The translations under genes were made by a program, and so were the position numbers. Below, in pieces: positions 57,913-64,000 of a stretch of 64,000 nucleotides of DNA. Location: NCBI RefSeq assembly GCF_900091625.1, contig NZ_FMIC01000002.1, forward strand, positions 5,332,001 to 5,396,000, written 5' to 3'. Position 1 is the stretch's first letter. Each line of letters opens with the position of its first letter. The stretch comes from Micromonospora peucetia. Lineage in GTDB: Bacteria; Actinomycetota; Actinomycetes; Mycobacteriales; Micromonosporaceae. The notes beneath the pieces are model-generated. The model did not search any database and was not told the origin of the DNA. It was given only the letters and a program-made list of their open reading frames with translations.

Positions 57913-58235
57913 GTCAGTTCTCCAGTCGGAATCTGTCGCCGGGCGGTCCGCTCGATGCGCAGGATGACCCGCTCGTCCGGATCCGGGCAGGCCACGTGGC
58001 AGTCCCGGGCCAGCCAGTCCTCCGGCGGCAACGGGCGCTGCTTGGCCGGCAACAACGGCAGGCACGCCGCGAGGGCGTAGAGGCAGAAGTGCCGGCCGGC
58101 GGGGATGGTGAGCCGGCTCGACTCGGTCAGGTCGATGTGGTCGCCCGGCTGGAGGCCGCAGACGGAGCGACCCTCGATCCGCTCCACCACGACCCGCAGG
58201 TCGTACAGGTCGGTGACCGGTTCCTCGGCGCTCAT
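57909..58235 (-). CDS. TIGR04076 family protein
   Basis: A 108-residue protein matching TIGR04076: LRVVVERIEGRSVCGLQPGD at the N-terminus, HFCLYALAACLPLLPAKQRP in the middle and CPDPDERVILRIER near the end. Members are small and of unknown function, often beside redox enzymes. ATG 58235 overlaps the stop of the SnoaL-like gene, and its own stop overlaps the LLM gene, so it is made together with both and may assist the oxidoreductase. Confidence 0.8.
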   Translation of the reverse strand: MSAEEPVTDLYDLRVVVERIEGRSVCGLQPGDHIDLTESSRLTIPAGRHFCLYALAACLPLLPAKQRPLPPEDWLARDCHVACPDPDERVILRIERTARRQIPTGELT

Positions 58236-58609
58236 CGGAGGGCCTCCGCGTGGTGGTGCACGATCCGCCAGCCCCGCTCGTCGCGGCGCAGCACGTCCGT
58301 CACCCGGAAACAGTCGTCCGGCTGCCCGGCCGCGTACCGGGCCCGCAGGACGTAGCGGACCAGGCCGGTGTCGTTCCACGCCTCGGCCCGGAACTGCTCG
58401 GGGGCGACCGAGGTCGGGGGCGCGGTCGTTCCCCGGCCGGCCGCCCGGCGGTCCCGCAGGTCGTCCAGGGCGGCCAGCCCGTCCAGCAGGCCGGGCGCGT
58501 CGGACTCCCAGATCGTCAGTTCGGGGTGCAGCCGGGCGTCGAACGCCGCCCGGTCGCCCAACGACCGGTACATGTCGGTGATGGCGGCGGTGAGATCGTC
58601 AACGGTCAT
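58232..58609 (-). CDS. SnoaL-like/NTF2-fold protein
   Basis: A 125-residue NTF2-like fold protein: TAAITDMYRSLGDRAAFDAR, LHPELTIWESDAPGLLDGLA, ALDDLRDRRA and WRIVHHHAEAL at the end. Members are small isomerases, cyclases, hydrolases or binding proteins. The His and Asp residues in the pocket are present but no substrate can be deduced. It lies 42 bases downstream of the DUF885 gene on the same strand. Confidence 0.85.
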   Translation of the reverse strand: MTVDDLTAAITDMYRSLGDRAAFDARLHPELTIWESDAPGLLDGLAALDDLRDRRAAGRGTTAPPTSVAPEQFRAEAWNDTGLVRYVLRARYAAGQPDDCFRVTDVLRRDERGWRIVHHHAEALR

Positions 58610-58651
58610 CGGGGGCTCGCTTCCGGTCGGGGCGGACGGGGGTGTCGCGGG

Positions 58652-60298
58652 TCAGGAGAGTTCGGCGAGGCGGGCGCGCAGCGGGTCGAGCCCCATCGGC
58701 CCGAGCCGCAGGGCCCGCTGGTGGAACCGCTTGCGGTCGAACCCGGCGCCCTCGCGCCGTTCGGCCTCCCGGCGGGCCTGCTGCCAGAGCCGAGCCCCGG
58801 CCTTGAAGGCCAACGCCTGCGCCGGCCAGCCCAGGTACCGGTCGACCTCGAACCGCGCGGTCGCCGGGTCCAGCCCGGCGACGCGGATCAGGAAGTCCAC
58901 GGCCAGCTCGGGGGTCCACCGGCGCGCGTCGGTGAAGCCGGTCCCGGCCGGGATCGGCACGTCCAGGTGCAGGCCGAGGTCGATGACCACCCGGGCGGCG
59001 CGCCACATCTGCCCGTCGAGCATCCCGAGCCGCTCGGCGGGGCCGGCGTAGAGGCCGAGCTCGTCGGCGAGGCGTTCGGCGTAGTGCGCCCAGCCCTCGG
59101 CGTACCCGTGTACCTGGCACAGCGACCGCTGCCAGGGGTGCAGGTCGGCGGTGGTGAGGGTGATCGCGTGCTGGAGGTGGTGCCCGGGCAGGCCCTCGTG
59201 GCAGAGCGTCCCGACGTGCCGCCACACCGGCACCGTCGCCTCGCCGGGGGGCGTCGACCACCAGATCCCGCCCGGGCGGGTCAACCTCGCGTCGGGCGGG
59301 GTGTAGTACATGACCCCGGAGGCGGCGGGGCTGATCCGGCACACCACCCGGCGGGTGGCGGCCGGGATGTCGAAGTGCGGGCCGTCCAGGGTGTCGGTGA
59401 GCTGCTCGGTGCGCTCCCGCAGCCACCGCTCCAGGTCGGGCCCGACCGGCATTCGTCCGGCGGGGTCGGCGTCCAGTGCGGCCCGTGCGCCCGCCACGTC
59501 CGGGTACCCGAGCTCGGCGGCGACCACGCGCTGCTCGGCGGCGGTGCGGGCCAGTTCCTCCCAGCCGTACGCGTACAGCTCGTCCAGGTCGACCGTCGCG
59601 CCGAGGAAGCTGCGCGCGGTGACGGCGTACAGGTCGCGGCCGACGCCGTCGACCTCGGTGGCCCGGGGCGCCAGCTCGGTACGCAGGAACGCGGCGAAGT
59701 CCGCCGTCGCGGCGGCGGCCGACCGGGCCCCGGCGGCCAGCTCGCCGGCCAGCGGCCCGTCCGGGCACCCGGCCACCAGCCGGCCGTAGAAGTCGTCGGA
59801 GGTGACCCAGGCGGTGCACTGGTCGGCGGCCGCCAGCACCTGCCGGCGGGCGACGAGGTGCCCCCGCCCGGCCGAGTGGCGCAGCGTCTCGGCGTACTGG
59901 CCGAGGGCCGTGGGCACCCGGCGCAGGTGCGCGGCGACGACCGCCCAGTCCTGCGCGGTGTCGCGGGGCAGGTTGTCGAAGACCTGCCGGACCAGGTGCA
60001 CCGGCGTCGCCAGCGGGGCCAGCAGCCGGGTGGTGAAGCCCGCGTCGTAGAGGTCGACCTCGCTGGCCAGCCGGTCGATCAGCGCGCCGGCCAGCGCCCG
60101 CTGCGCCGTGCCGTCGGCGCTGGCGCCGGCCGCCGCCGCAGCGGTGCCACGGGCCAGCTCCGCCCGGGCGGCGAAGCCGTCGGGGGAGAGGTCCGCGAAG
60201 CGCGAGTCGGGCGTACGACCAGCCGCCTCGGCCGCCTCCGGGTCCAGTCCGGCGAGCGCGTCGAGGTACCGGTCGGCGACCTCGGTGATCGTCGTCAT
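58652..60298 (-). CDS. DUF885 family putative metallopeptidase
   Basis: A 548-residue, mostly helical protein of the DUF885 family, related to M32-like and other gluzincin-type hydrolases. The metal motif is TLCHEGLPGHHLQHAI (HExxxH type), with downstream YAEGWAHYAERLADELGLYA giving a further Glu and His; both are family signatures. It probably hydrolyses a peptide or amide inside the cell, since no signal peptide is seen. ATG 60298 overlaps the amidohydrolase stop (ATGA). Confidence 0.88.
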   Translation of the reverse strand: MTTITEVADRYLDALAGLDPEAAEAAGRTPDSRFADLSPDGFAARAELARGTAAAAAGASADGTAQRALAGALIDRLASEVDLYDAGFTTRLLAPLATPVHLVRQVFDNLPRDTAQDWAVVAAHLRRVPTALGQYAETLRHSAGRGHLVARRQVLAAADQCTAWVTSDDFYGRLVAGCPDGPLAGELAAGARSAAAATADFAAFLRTELAPRATEVDGVGRDLYAVTARSFLGATVDLDELYAYGWEELARTAAEQRVVAAELGYPDVAGARAALDADPAGRMPVGPDLERWLRERTEQLTDTLDGPHFDIPAATRRVVCRISPAASGVMYYTPPDARLTRPGGIWWSTPPGEATVPVWRHVGTLCHEGLPGHHLQHAITLTTADLHPWQRSLCQVHGYAEGWAHYAERLADELGLYAGPAERLGMLDGQMWRAARVVIDLGLHLDVPIPAGTGFTDARRWTPELAVDFLIRVAGLDPATARFEVDRYLGWPAQALAFKAGARLWQQARREAERREGAGFDRKRFHQRALRLGPMGLDPLRARLAELS

Positions 60299-61533
60299 CG
60301 GGCGACGCCGAGGCGGCCGTGGTCGTCGCGGTAGGAGACGCCACCCTTGAGCACCGTGTGCAGGGTGCGCAGCGCGGACACCGAGCGGGTGGGATCGTCG
60401 CGCAGCACGAGCAGGTCGGCCTGCTTGCCCACCTCGACGCTGCCGAGGGTGTCGGCCTGGCCCAGCCACTGCGCCGGGCGGATGGTGGCGGACTTCAGCG
60501 CGTCGGCGACGGGCATCCCGGCCTCCACCATGAACTCCAGCTCGCGCACGGTCGCGGTCGTCTCGTCGTAGCCGGCGTGCGGCGGCATGTCGCTGCCCAG
60601 CGCGATCGGCACCCCGTTGCGGATGGCGTGCTGGAGGCTCTCCCAGTGCCGGGGCCCGGCGGCCAGGGCGCGGTCCATCAGCCAGCCTGGCACGCCGGAG
60701 TCGCGGAAGAACTGCTCGCAGCGGCTGACCACGATGGTCGGGACATACCAGACGTCCCGTTCGGCCATCAGCCGGGTCACCTCGTCGGTCAGCTCGTAGC
60801 CGTGCTCGACGCAGTCCAGCCCGAGTTCCACGGCCCGGCGCACCGAATCGGCCGGGCCGGCGTGCGCGGTGACTTTACGACCCCAGTCGTGCGCCACCCG
60901 GATCACCGCCGCCAACTCGTCGTCGAGCAGCTGCGGGGTGTCGATCGACTCGAACTCGCCGGCGATGCCACCGGAGATGCACACCTTGATCAGGTCGGCG
61001 CCGGCCCGGATCTGCTGCCGGGTGAGCCGGCGGAAGCCGTCCGCCCCGTCGGCCTCCAGCGCGTCGGCCTCCCAGCCGTGCCCGCCGGTGCAGCAGAGCG
61101 CGTGCCCGGCGGTGAAGATCCGCGGGCCGTCCACCGCGCCGCGCTCGATCCCCTTGCGCAGGGCGAAGTCGGCGTACCGGCTCTCGCCGACGAGCCGGGC
61201 GGTGGTCACTCCGGCGTGCAGGGTCCGGCGGGCCGAGTCGGCCATCAGCAGCACCAGCTCGGCGAGGTTCGACCGGTGCACCTCGTCGCCGAAGTGGCCG
61301 GGCAGGCCGAGCGACAGGTGGACGTGCATGTTGGTCAGGCCGGGCATGACGTGGTCGCCGTGCAGGTCGACCACCCTGGCGTCACCCGCCTCGGCGAGGA
61401 CGTCGTCGACCGGCCCGACCGCGCGGATCGTGCCGTCGGCGCCGATCCAGATGCCACTGTCGCGCTGGACGTCGTCCCGGACGCCGTCGTAGAGCGCGAG
61501 GTTGACCAGGACCTGTTCGGTGGGGATGTGCAT
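60295..61533 (-). CDS. Amidohydrolase family protein (Xaa-Pro dipeptidase-like subgroup)
   Basis: A 412-residue metal-dependent hydrolase of the imidazolonepropionase/prolidase-like subgroup: MPGLTNMHVHLSLGLPG (HxH), LIKVCISGGIAGEF with the carbamylated-Lys position, VTAHAGPADSVRRAVELGLD, CVEHGYELTDEV and IALGSDMPPHAG (Asp). N- and C-terminal strands form the small beta-sandwich (VEVGKQADLLVLRDDP). It should cleave a cyclic amide, N-acyl or Xaa-Pro type bond of the compound brought in by the Dpp-like transporter. ATG 61533 is ten bases after the ATPase stop. Confidence 0.88.
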   Translation of the reverse strand: MHIPTEQVLVNLALYDGVRDDVQRDSGIWIGADGTIRAVGPVDDVLAEAGDARVVDLHGDHVMPGLTNMHVHLSLGLPGHFGDEVHRSNLAELVLLMADSARRTLHAGVTTARLVGESRYADFALRKGIERGAVDGPRIFTAGHALCCTGGHGWEADALEADGADGFRRLTRQQIRAGADLIKVCISGGIAGEFESIDTPQLLDDELAAVIRVAHDWGRKVTAHAGPADSVRRAVELGLDCVEHGYELTDEVTRLMAERDVWYVPTIVVSRCEQFFRDSGVPGWLMDRALAAGPRHWESLQHAIRNGVPIALGSDMPPHAGYDETTATVRELEFMVEAGMPVADALKSATIRPAQWLGQADTLGSVEVGKQADLLVLRDDPTRSVSALRTLHTVLKGGVSYRDDHGRLGVAR

Positions 61534-61543
61534 GCGGTGTCCT

Positions 61544-62527
61544 CTACGCGGCGGGCACGGTGGTCGGCGCCACCGCGGGGTCGTTGAGCCAGCAGGCGGC
61601 GCTGCGGCCGCCGAGGTCGAGCGTGGGCGGCTGTTTGCCGCACGGCCCGAAGGCGTGCGGGCAGCGCGGCCGGAACCGGCAGCCGGCCGGCGCGTGCGCC
61701 GGGTCGGGCACCTCCCCGGCGAGCGTCCTGGGCAGCTGCGGGTGGGGGCCGATCTGCGGCACCGCGTCGATCAACGCCCGGCTGTACGGGTGCCGGGGCG
61801 AGTGCCACAGCTGACGGGTGGGCGCGGTCTCGACGATCCGGCCCAGGTACATCACCGCCGTCACGTCGGCGATCTCGTGCACCAGGGAGAGGTCGTGCGA
61901 GATGAAGAGCATCCCCATGTCCAGGTCCCGGACCAGCCCGACGAGCAGGTTGACCACCTGCGCCTGCGACGACGCGTCCAGCGCGGTGACCGGCTCGTCC
62001 GCGATGATCATCCGGGGTTCCGGCGCGAGCGCCCGGGCGATCGCGAGCCGTTGCCGCTGGCCGCCGGAGAACTGGTGCGGATAGCGCTCCGCGGCCTCGC
62101 CCGGCATCCCGACCCGGTCCAGCAGGTCGGCGACCCGCGTCCGGCGGGCAGCCCCGGTCACCGTGTCCGGCACCCCGTCGAGGAGTTGGGCGCCGATGGT
62201 GCGCCGGGGGTTAAGCGACGCGTACGGGTTCTGGAAGACCATCTGGAGCCCGACCTCCGGCACCGGCCGGCGCCGCCAGCCGAGCGGGGTGATCGGGCGG
62301 CCGGCGAACCGGATCGTCCCGGCGCTCGGCGCGGCCAGCCCGACCGCCACCCGGGCCAGCGACGACTTGCCGCAGCCGGACTCGCCGACCAGGCCGACGA
62401 TCTGGCCCGGCGCCACCTCCAGGCTCACCCCGGCCACCGCCCGGACCGGCCCCCGGCCGCGCGGCTTGTACTCCACCTCGACGTCGCTGATCTCGAGCAG
62501 GCTGCCCGATCCGACCGGCTCGTTCAT
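61544..62527 (-). CDS. Oligopeptide ABC transporter ATP-binding protein (DppF/OppF type)
   Basis: A 327-residue ATPase: GLVGESGCGKSSLARVAVGL (Walker A), QMVFQNPYASLNPRRTI (Q-loop), FSGGQRQRLAIARAL (signature), MIIADEPVTALDASSQ (Walker B) and a C-terminal oligopeptide-type tail with four cysteines (CRFRPRCPHAFGPC). These Cys-rich tails are typical of Dpp/Opp ATPases. ATG 62527 overlaps the DppD-type stop (ATGA); the frame upstream is only a shadow of that gene. Confidence 0.92.
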   Translation of the reverse strand: MNEPVGSGSLLEISDVEVEYKPRGRGPVRAVAGVSLEVAPGQIVGLVGESGCGKSSLARVAVGLAAPSAGTIRFAGRPITPLGWRRRPVPEVGLQMVFQNPYASLNPRRTIGAQLLDGVPDTVTGAARRTRVADLLDRVGMPGEAAERYPHQFSGGQRQRLAIARALAPEPRMIIADEPVTALDASSQAQVVNLLVGLVRDLDMGMLFISHDLSLVHEIADVTAVMYLGRIVETAPTRQLWHSPRHPYSRALIDAVPQIGPHPQLPRTLAGEVPDPAHAPAGCRFRPRCPHAFGPCGKQPPTLDLGGRSAACWLNDPAVAPTTVPAA

Positions 62528-63501
62528 GCCGCCACCTCCAGGTGCGGACGGACCACGCAGGCCACCGACCGGTCGGCGCCGGCGGGGGACAGCGGGGGAG
62601 GCGCGGTGCCGCACGACGGCTCGGCGTACCCGCACCGGGGTTGGAACGGACATCCGGGCGGCGCCTGCCCCGGCGCCGGCGGCCCGCCCGGGATGGGACG
62701 CAGCGTGCCGACGGCCTGGGTGCCGTGCGGGCGGGCGCCGAGCAGCGCCGCCGTGTACGGGTGGCGCGGCGCGGTGAGCAGCGCCCCGGTGGGGCCGGTC
62801 TCCACCACCCGCCCGGCGTAGAAGACGTACCCGCGGGTGGTGAGCGCGCTGAGCACCCCGAGGTCGTGGGTGATGAAGGCGACGGCCAGCCCGGTCTCGG
62901 CGCGCAACTGGTCCAGCAGCGCGAGGATGCCGGCCTGCACCGTCACGTCCAGCGCGGTGGTCGGCTCGTCGGCGATCAGCAGCCGGGGGCGGGCGGCGAG
63001 GGCGATCGCGATGGCCGCCCGCTGCCGCATGCCGCCGGAGAACTGGTGCGGGTACGCCCGCACCGCCCGCTGCGGGTCGGGGATGCGGACCTGGTCGAGC
63101 AGTTCCACCGCCCGCCGGTCCGCCGCGCGCCGATCCAGGCCCAGGTGGACCTGCATGTGTTCGGTCAGTTGCCGGCCCACCGTGAGCATCGGGTGCAGCG
63201 CGGCGGTGGGGTCCTGGAAGACCATCGCGATCCCGGCCCCGCGCACCTTCTGCCAGCGCTTCGTGTCCAGGTTGAGCAGTTCGGTCCCGTCGAACCGGGC
63301 CGATCCGGTGACCTTGGCGCCGGCGGGCAGCAGCCCGAGCAGGGTCTGCGCGGTGAGGCTCTTGCCGCACCCGCTCTCCCCGGCGATGCCGACCATCTCA
63401 CCCTCACCGACGGTGAACGACACGTCGTGCAGGATCGGCAGCGGCCCCGTGGGGCCGGGCAGGGTGACGGCCAGGGAGTCGACCTCGAGCAGCGGTCGCA
63501 T
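62524..63501 (-). CDS. Oligopeptide ABC transporter ATP-binding protein (DppD/OppD type)
   Basis: A 325-residue ATPase: GIAGESGCGKSLTAQTLLGL (Walker A), AMVFQDPTAALHPMLTV, FSGGMRQRAAIAIAL, LLIADEPTTALDVTVQ (Walker B) and the C-terminal Cys cluster GCPFQPRCGYAEPSC. It pairs with the DppF-type subunit. ATG 63501 lies two bases after the permease stop; longer frames upstream overlap the permease gene and are unsupported. Confidence 0.92.
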   Translation of the reverse strand: MRPLLEVDSLAVTLPGPTGPLPILHDVSFTVGEGEMVGIAGESGCGKSLTAQTLLGLLPAGAKVTGSARFDGTELLNLDTKRWQKVRGAGIAMVFQDPTAALHPMLTVGRQLTEHMQVHLGLDRRAADRRAVELLDQVRIPDPQRAVRAYPHQFSGGMRQRAAIAIALAARPRLLIADEPTTALDVTVQAGILALLDQLRAETGLAVAFITHDLGVLSALTTRGYVFYAGRVVETGPTGALLTAPRHPYTAALLGARPHGTQAVGTLRPIPGGPPAPGQAPPGCPFQPRCGYAEPSCGTAPPPLSPAGADRSVACVVRPHLEVAA

Positions 63502-63503
63502 TC

Positions 63504-64000
63504 TCAACGTCCCTTCGCGTAGCGGGGGTCGATCCGGTCGCGCAGCGCGTCGCCGAGCACGTTGAAGGCCATCACCACGGTGAGGATGGCCAGGCCGGGG
63601 AAGACGCTGACCCACCACATGGAGAGGTCCTGCGAGCCGAGCGCCACCATCGAGCCCCACTCGGCGGCCGGCGGGCGGGGACCGAGACCGAGGAAGGACA
63701 GCGCGGAGAGCAGCAGCACGGCGTTGCCGAGCTCCAGGGTGGCCAGCACGATCGCCGGCCCCACGCTGTTGGGCAGGACGTCGCGGCGCAGCGCGCGGAC
63801 CGGCCCGATGCCGAGCAGCCGGGCGGCGCTGAGATAGTCCTCGCCGCGCATGGTCAGCACGGCGCTGCGGATGACCCGGGCGTAGACCGGCCAGGAGACG
63901 ATGACCAGCGCGAGGACGGCGTTGCGGGTGCTGGGCCCGAACGCGGCGGTCACCGCCATCGCCAGGATGATCTGCGGGAACGCGAAGACCAGGTCCGTCA
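63504..64000 (-). CDS. Oligopeptide ABC transporter permease (DppC type), 3' part
   Basis: The frame is open to the window edge, so the start lies outside; about 164 residues are visible. They cover the last helices and the EAA region of a DppC/OppC permease: TDLVFAFPQIILAM, VIVSWPVYARVIRSAVLTMR, EDYLSAARLLGIGPVRALRR, LPNSVGPAIVLATLELGNAV, SALSFLGLGPRPPAAEWGSM and PGLAILTVVMAFNVLGDALR. It forms the channel with a DppB-type permease that must lie beyond the window. Confidence 0.93.
   Translation of the reverse strand, partial: TDLVFAFPQIILAMAVTAAFGPSTRNAVLALVIVSWPVYARVIRSAVLTMRGEDYLSAARLLGIGPVRALRRDVLPNSVGPAIVLATLELGNAVLLLSALSFLGLGPRPPAAEWGSMVALGSQDLSMWWVSVFPGLAILTVVMAFNVLGDALRDRIDPRYAKGR

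Noticed and set aside
62528..63370. Frame extension upstream of the DppF-type gene
   Set aside because: It overlaps the DppD-type gene completely and lacks any family feature; ATG 62527 with ATGA overlap is the start.
1..64000. tRNA or rRNA genes, insertion sequences, prophage genes, att sites
   Set aside because: No tRNA-like TTCGA arm with matching stems, rRNA segment, transposase, integrase or phage structural gene was seen when reading both strands; a covariance search could still find something missed by eye.

Overview
The window looks like chromosomal DNA of a high-GC filamentous actinobacterium of the Micromonosporaceae (Micromonospora-like). The signs are very high GC, strong third-position GC bias, many GTG starts, ATGA/GTGA stop-start overlaps, lipoprotein and Tat signals, a SAM-IV type riboswitch followed by an actinobacterial sulfur leader peptide, and hairpin repeats of a kind I remember from Micromonospora. 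All family calls were made by eye, without database searches.

Layout. 1-3272: 3' end of a secreted alpha-amylase with three CBM20-like modules, a truncated SMI1/KNR4-like remnant and small orphan genes. 3375-14680 (mostly minus): a compact sugar locus, lipoprotein SBP - two permeases - dedicated ATPase - PHP hydrolase - TIM-barrel isomerase/epimerase - Gfo/Idh/MocA oxidoreductase - GH38 alpha-mannosidase, with a GntR/HutC regulator at its head. The same palindrome, TGTCATGACA, lies before the SBP gene and before the regulator. 14870-16067: a decayed myo-inositol operon in which only a Cgl0159-type (beta/alpha)8 aldolase is intact between scraps of iolC, iolB and iolD. 16114-31082: dispersed single genes (two GNATs, two PGRP-type amidases, an M14 carboxypeptidase, an orphan Imm1 immunity protein, an FMN glutamate-synthase-like protein, a GAF-SpoIIE phosphatase, a glycogen-debranching-like enzyme) plus several gene remnants. 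31222-34025 (minus): an amino-acid ABC transporter under a SAM-IV riboswitch and a Cys-containing leader peptide, hence probably for sulfur amino acids. 34365-42156 (plus): MFS transporter, SPFH protein, and a Ser/Thr kinase operon with two membrane proteins rich in [DE]-x-Thr motifs, then a second MFS exporter behind a probable translational attenuator. 42199-42599: minisatellite-like tandem repeats and a long inverted repeat.

42678-51264: a hexonate catabolic locus with FadR-type regulator, SBP, two permeases (no ATPase), D-galactonate dehydratase, KDPG/KDPGal-type aldolase, PfkB kinase, mannonate-dehydratase family enzyme and gluconokinase. Together these would take up aldonates, dehydrate them, phosphorylate the 2-keto-3-deoxy acid and cleave it. 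51344-52178: YchJ-like and histone H1-like proteins. 52281-56575 (minus): a small, tightly overlapping tryptophan-modifying cluster with a tryptophan 2,3-dioxygenase, a larger TDO-like haem protein lacking the distal His, a class-V PLP enzyme (kynureninase-like) and an O-methyltransferase. 56902-64000 (minus): a long operon with Dpp/Opp-type transporter genes (permease cut by the window end), amidohydrolase, DUF885 HExxxH protein, SnoaL-like protein, TIGR04076 protein and a LLM (F420/FMN) oxidoreductase, probably uptake and breakdown of an unknown peptide-like compound.

Most promising for novelty: the kinase module with a strict nine-residue [DE]-x-Thr array, the two-TDO cluster, the riboswitch/leader-controlled transporter, and the hairpin that can hide the ribosome-binding site of the MFS gene at 40735.
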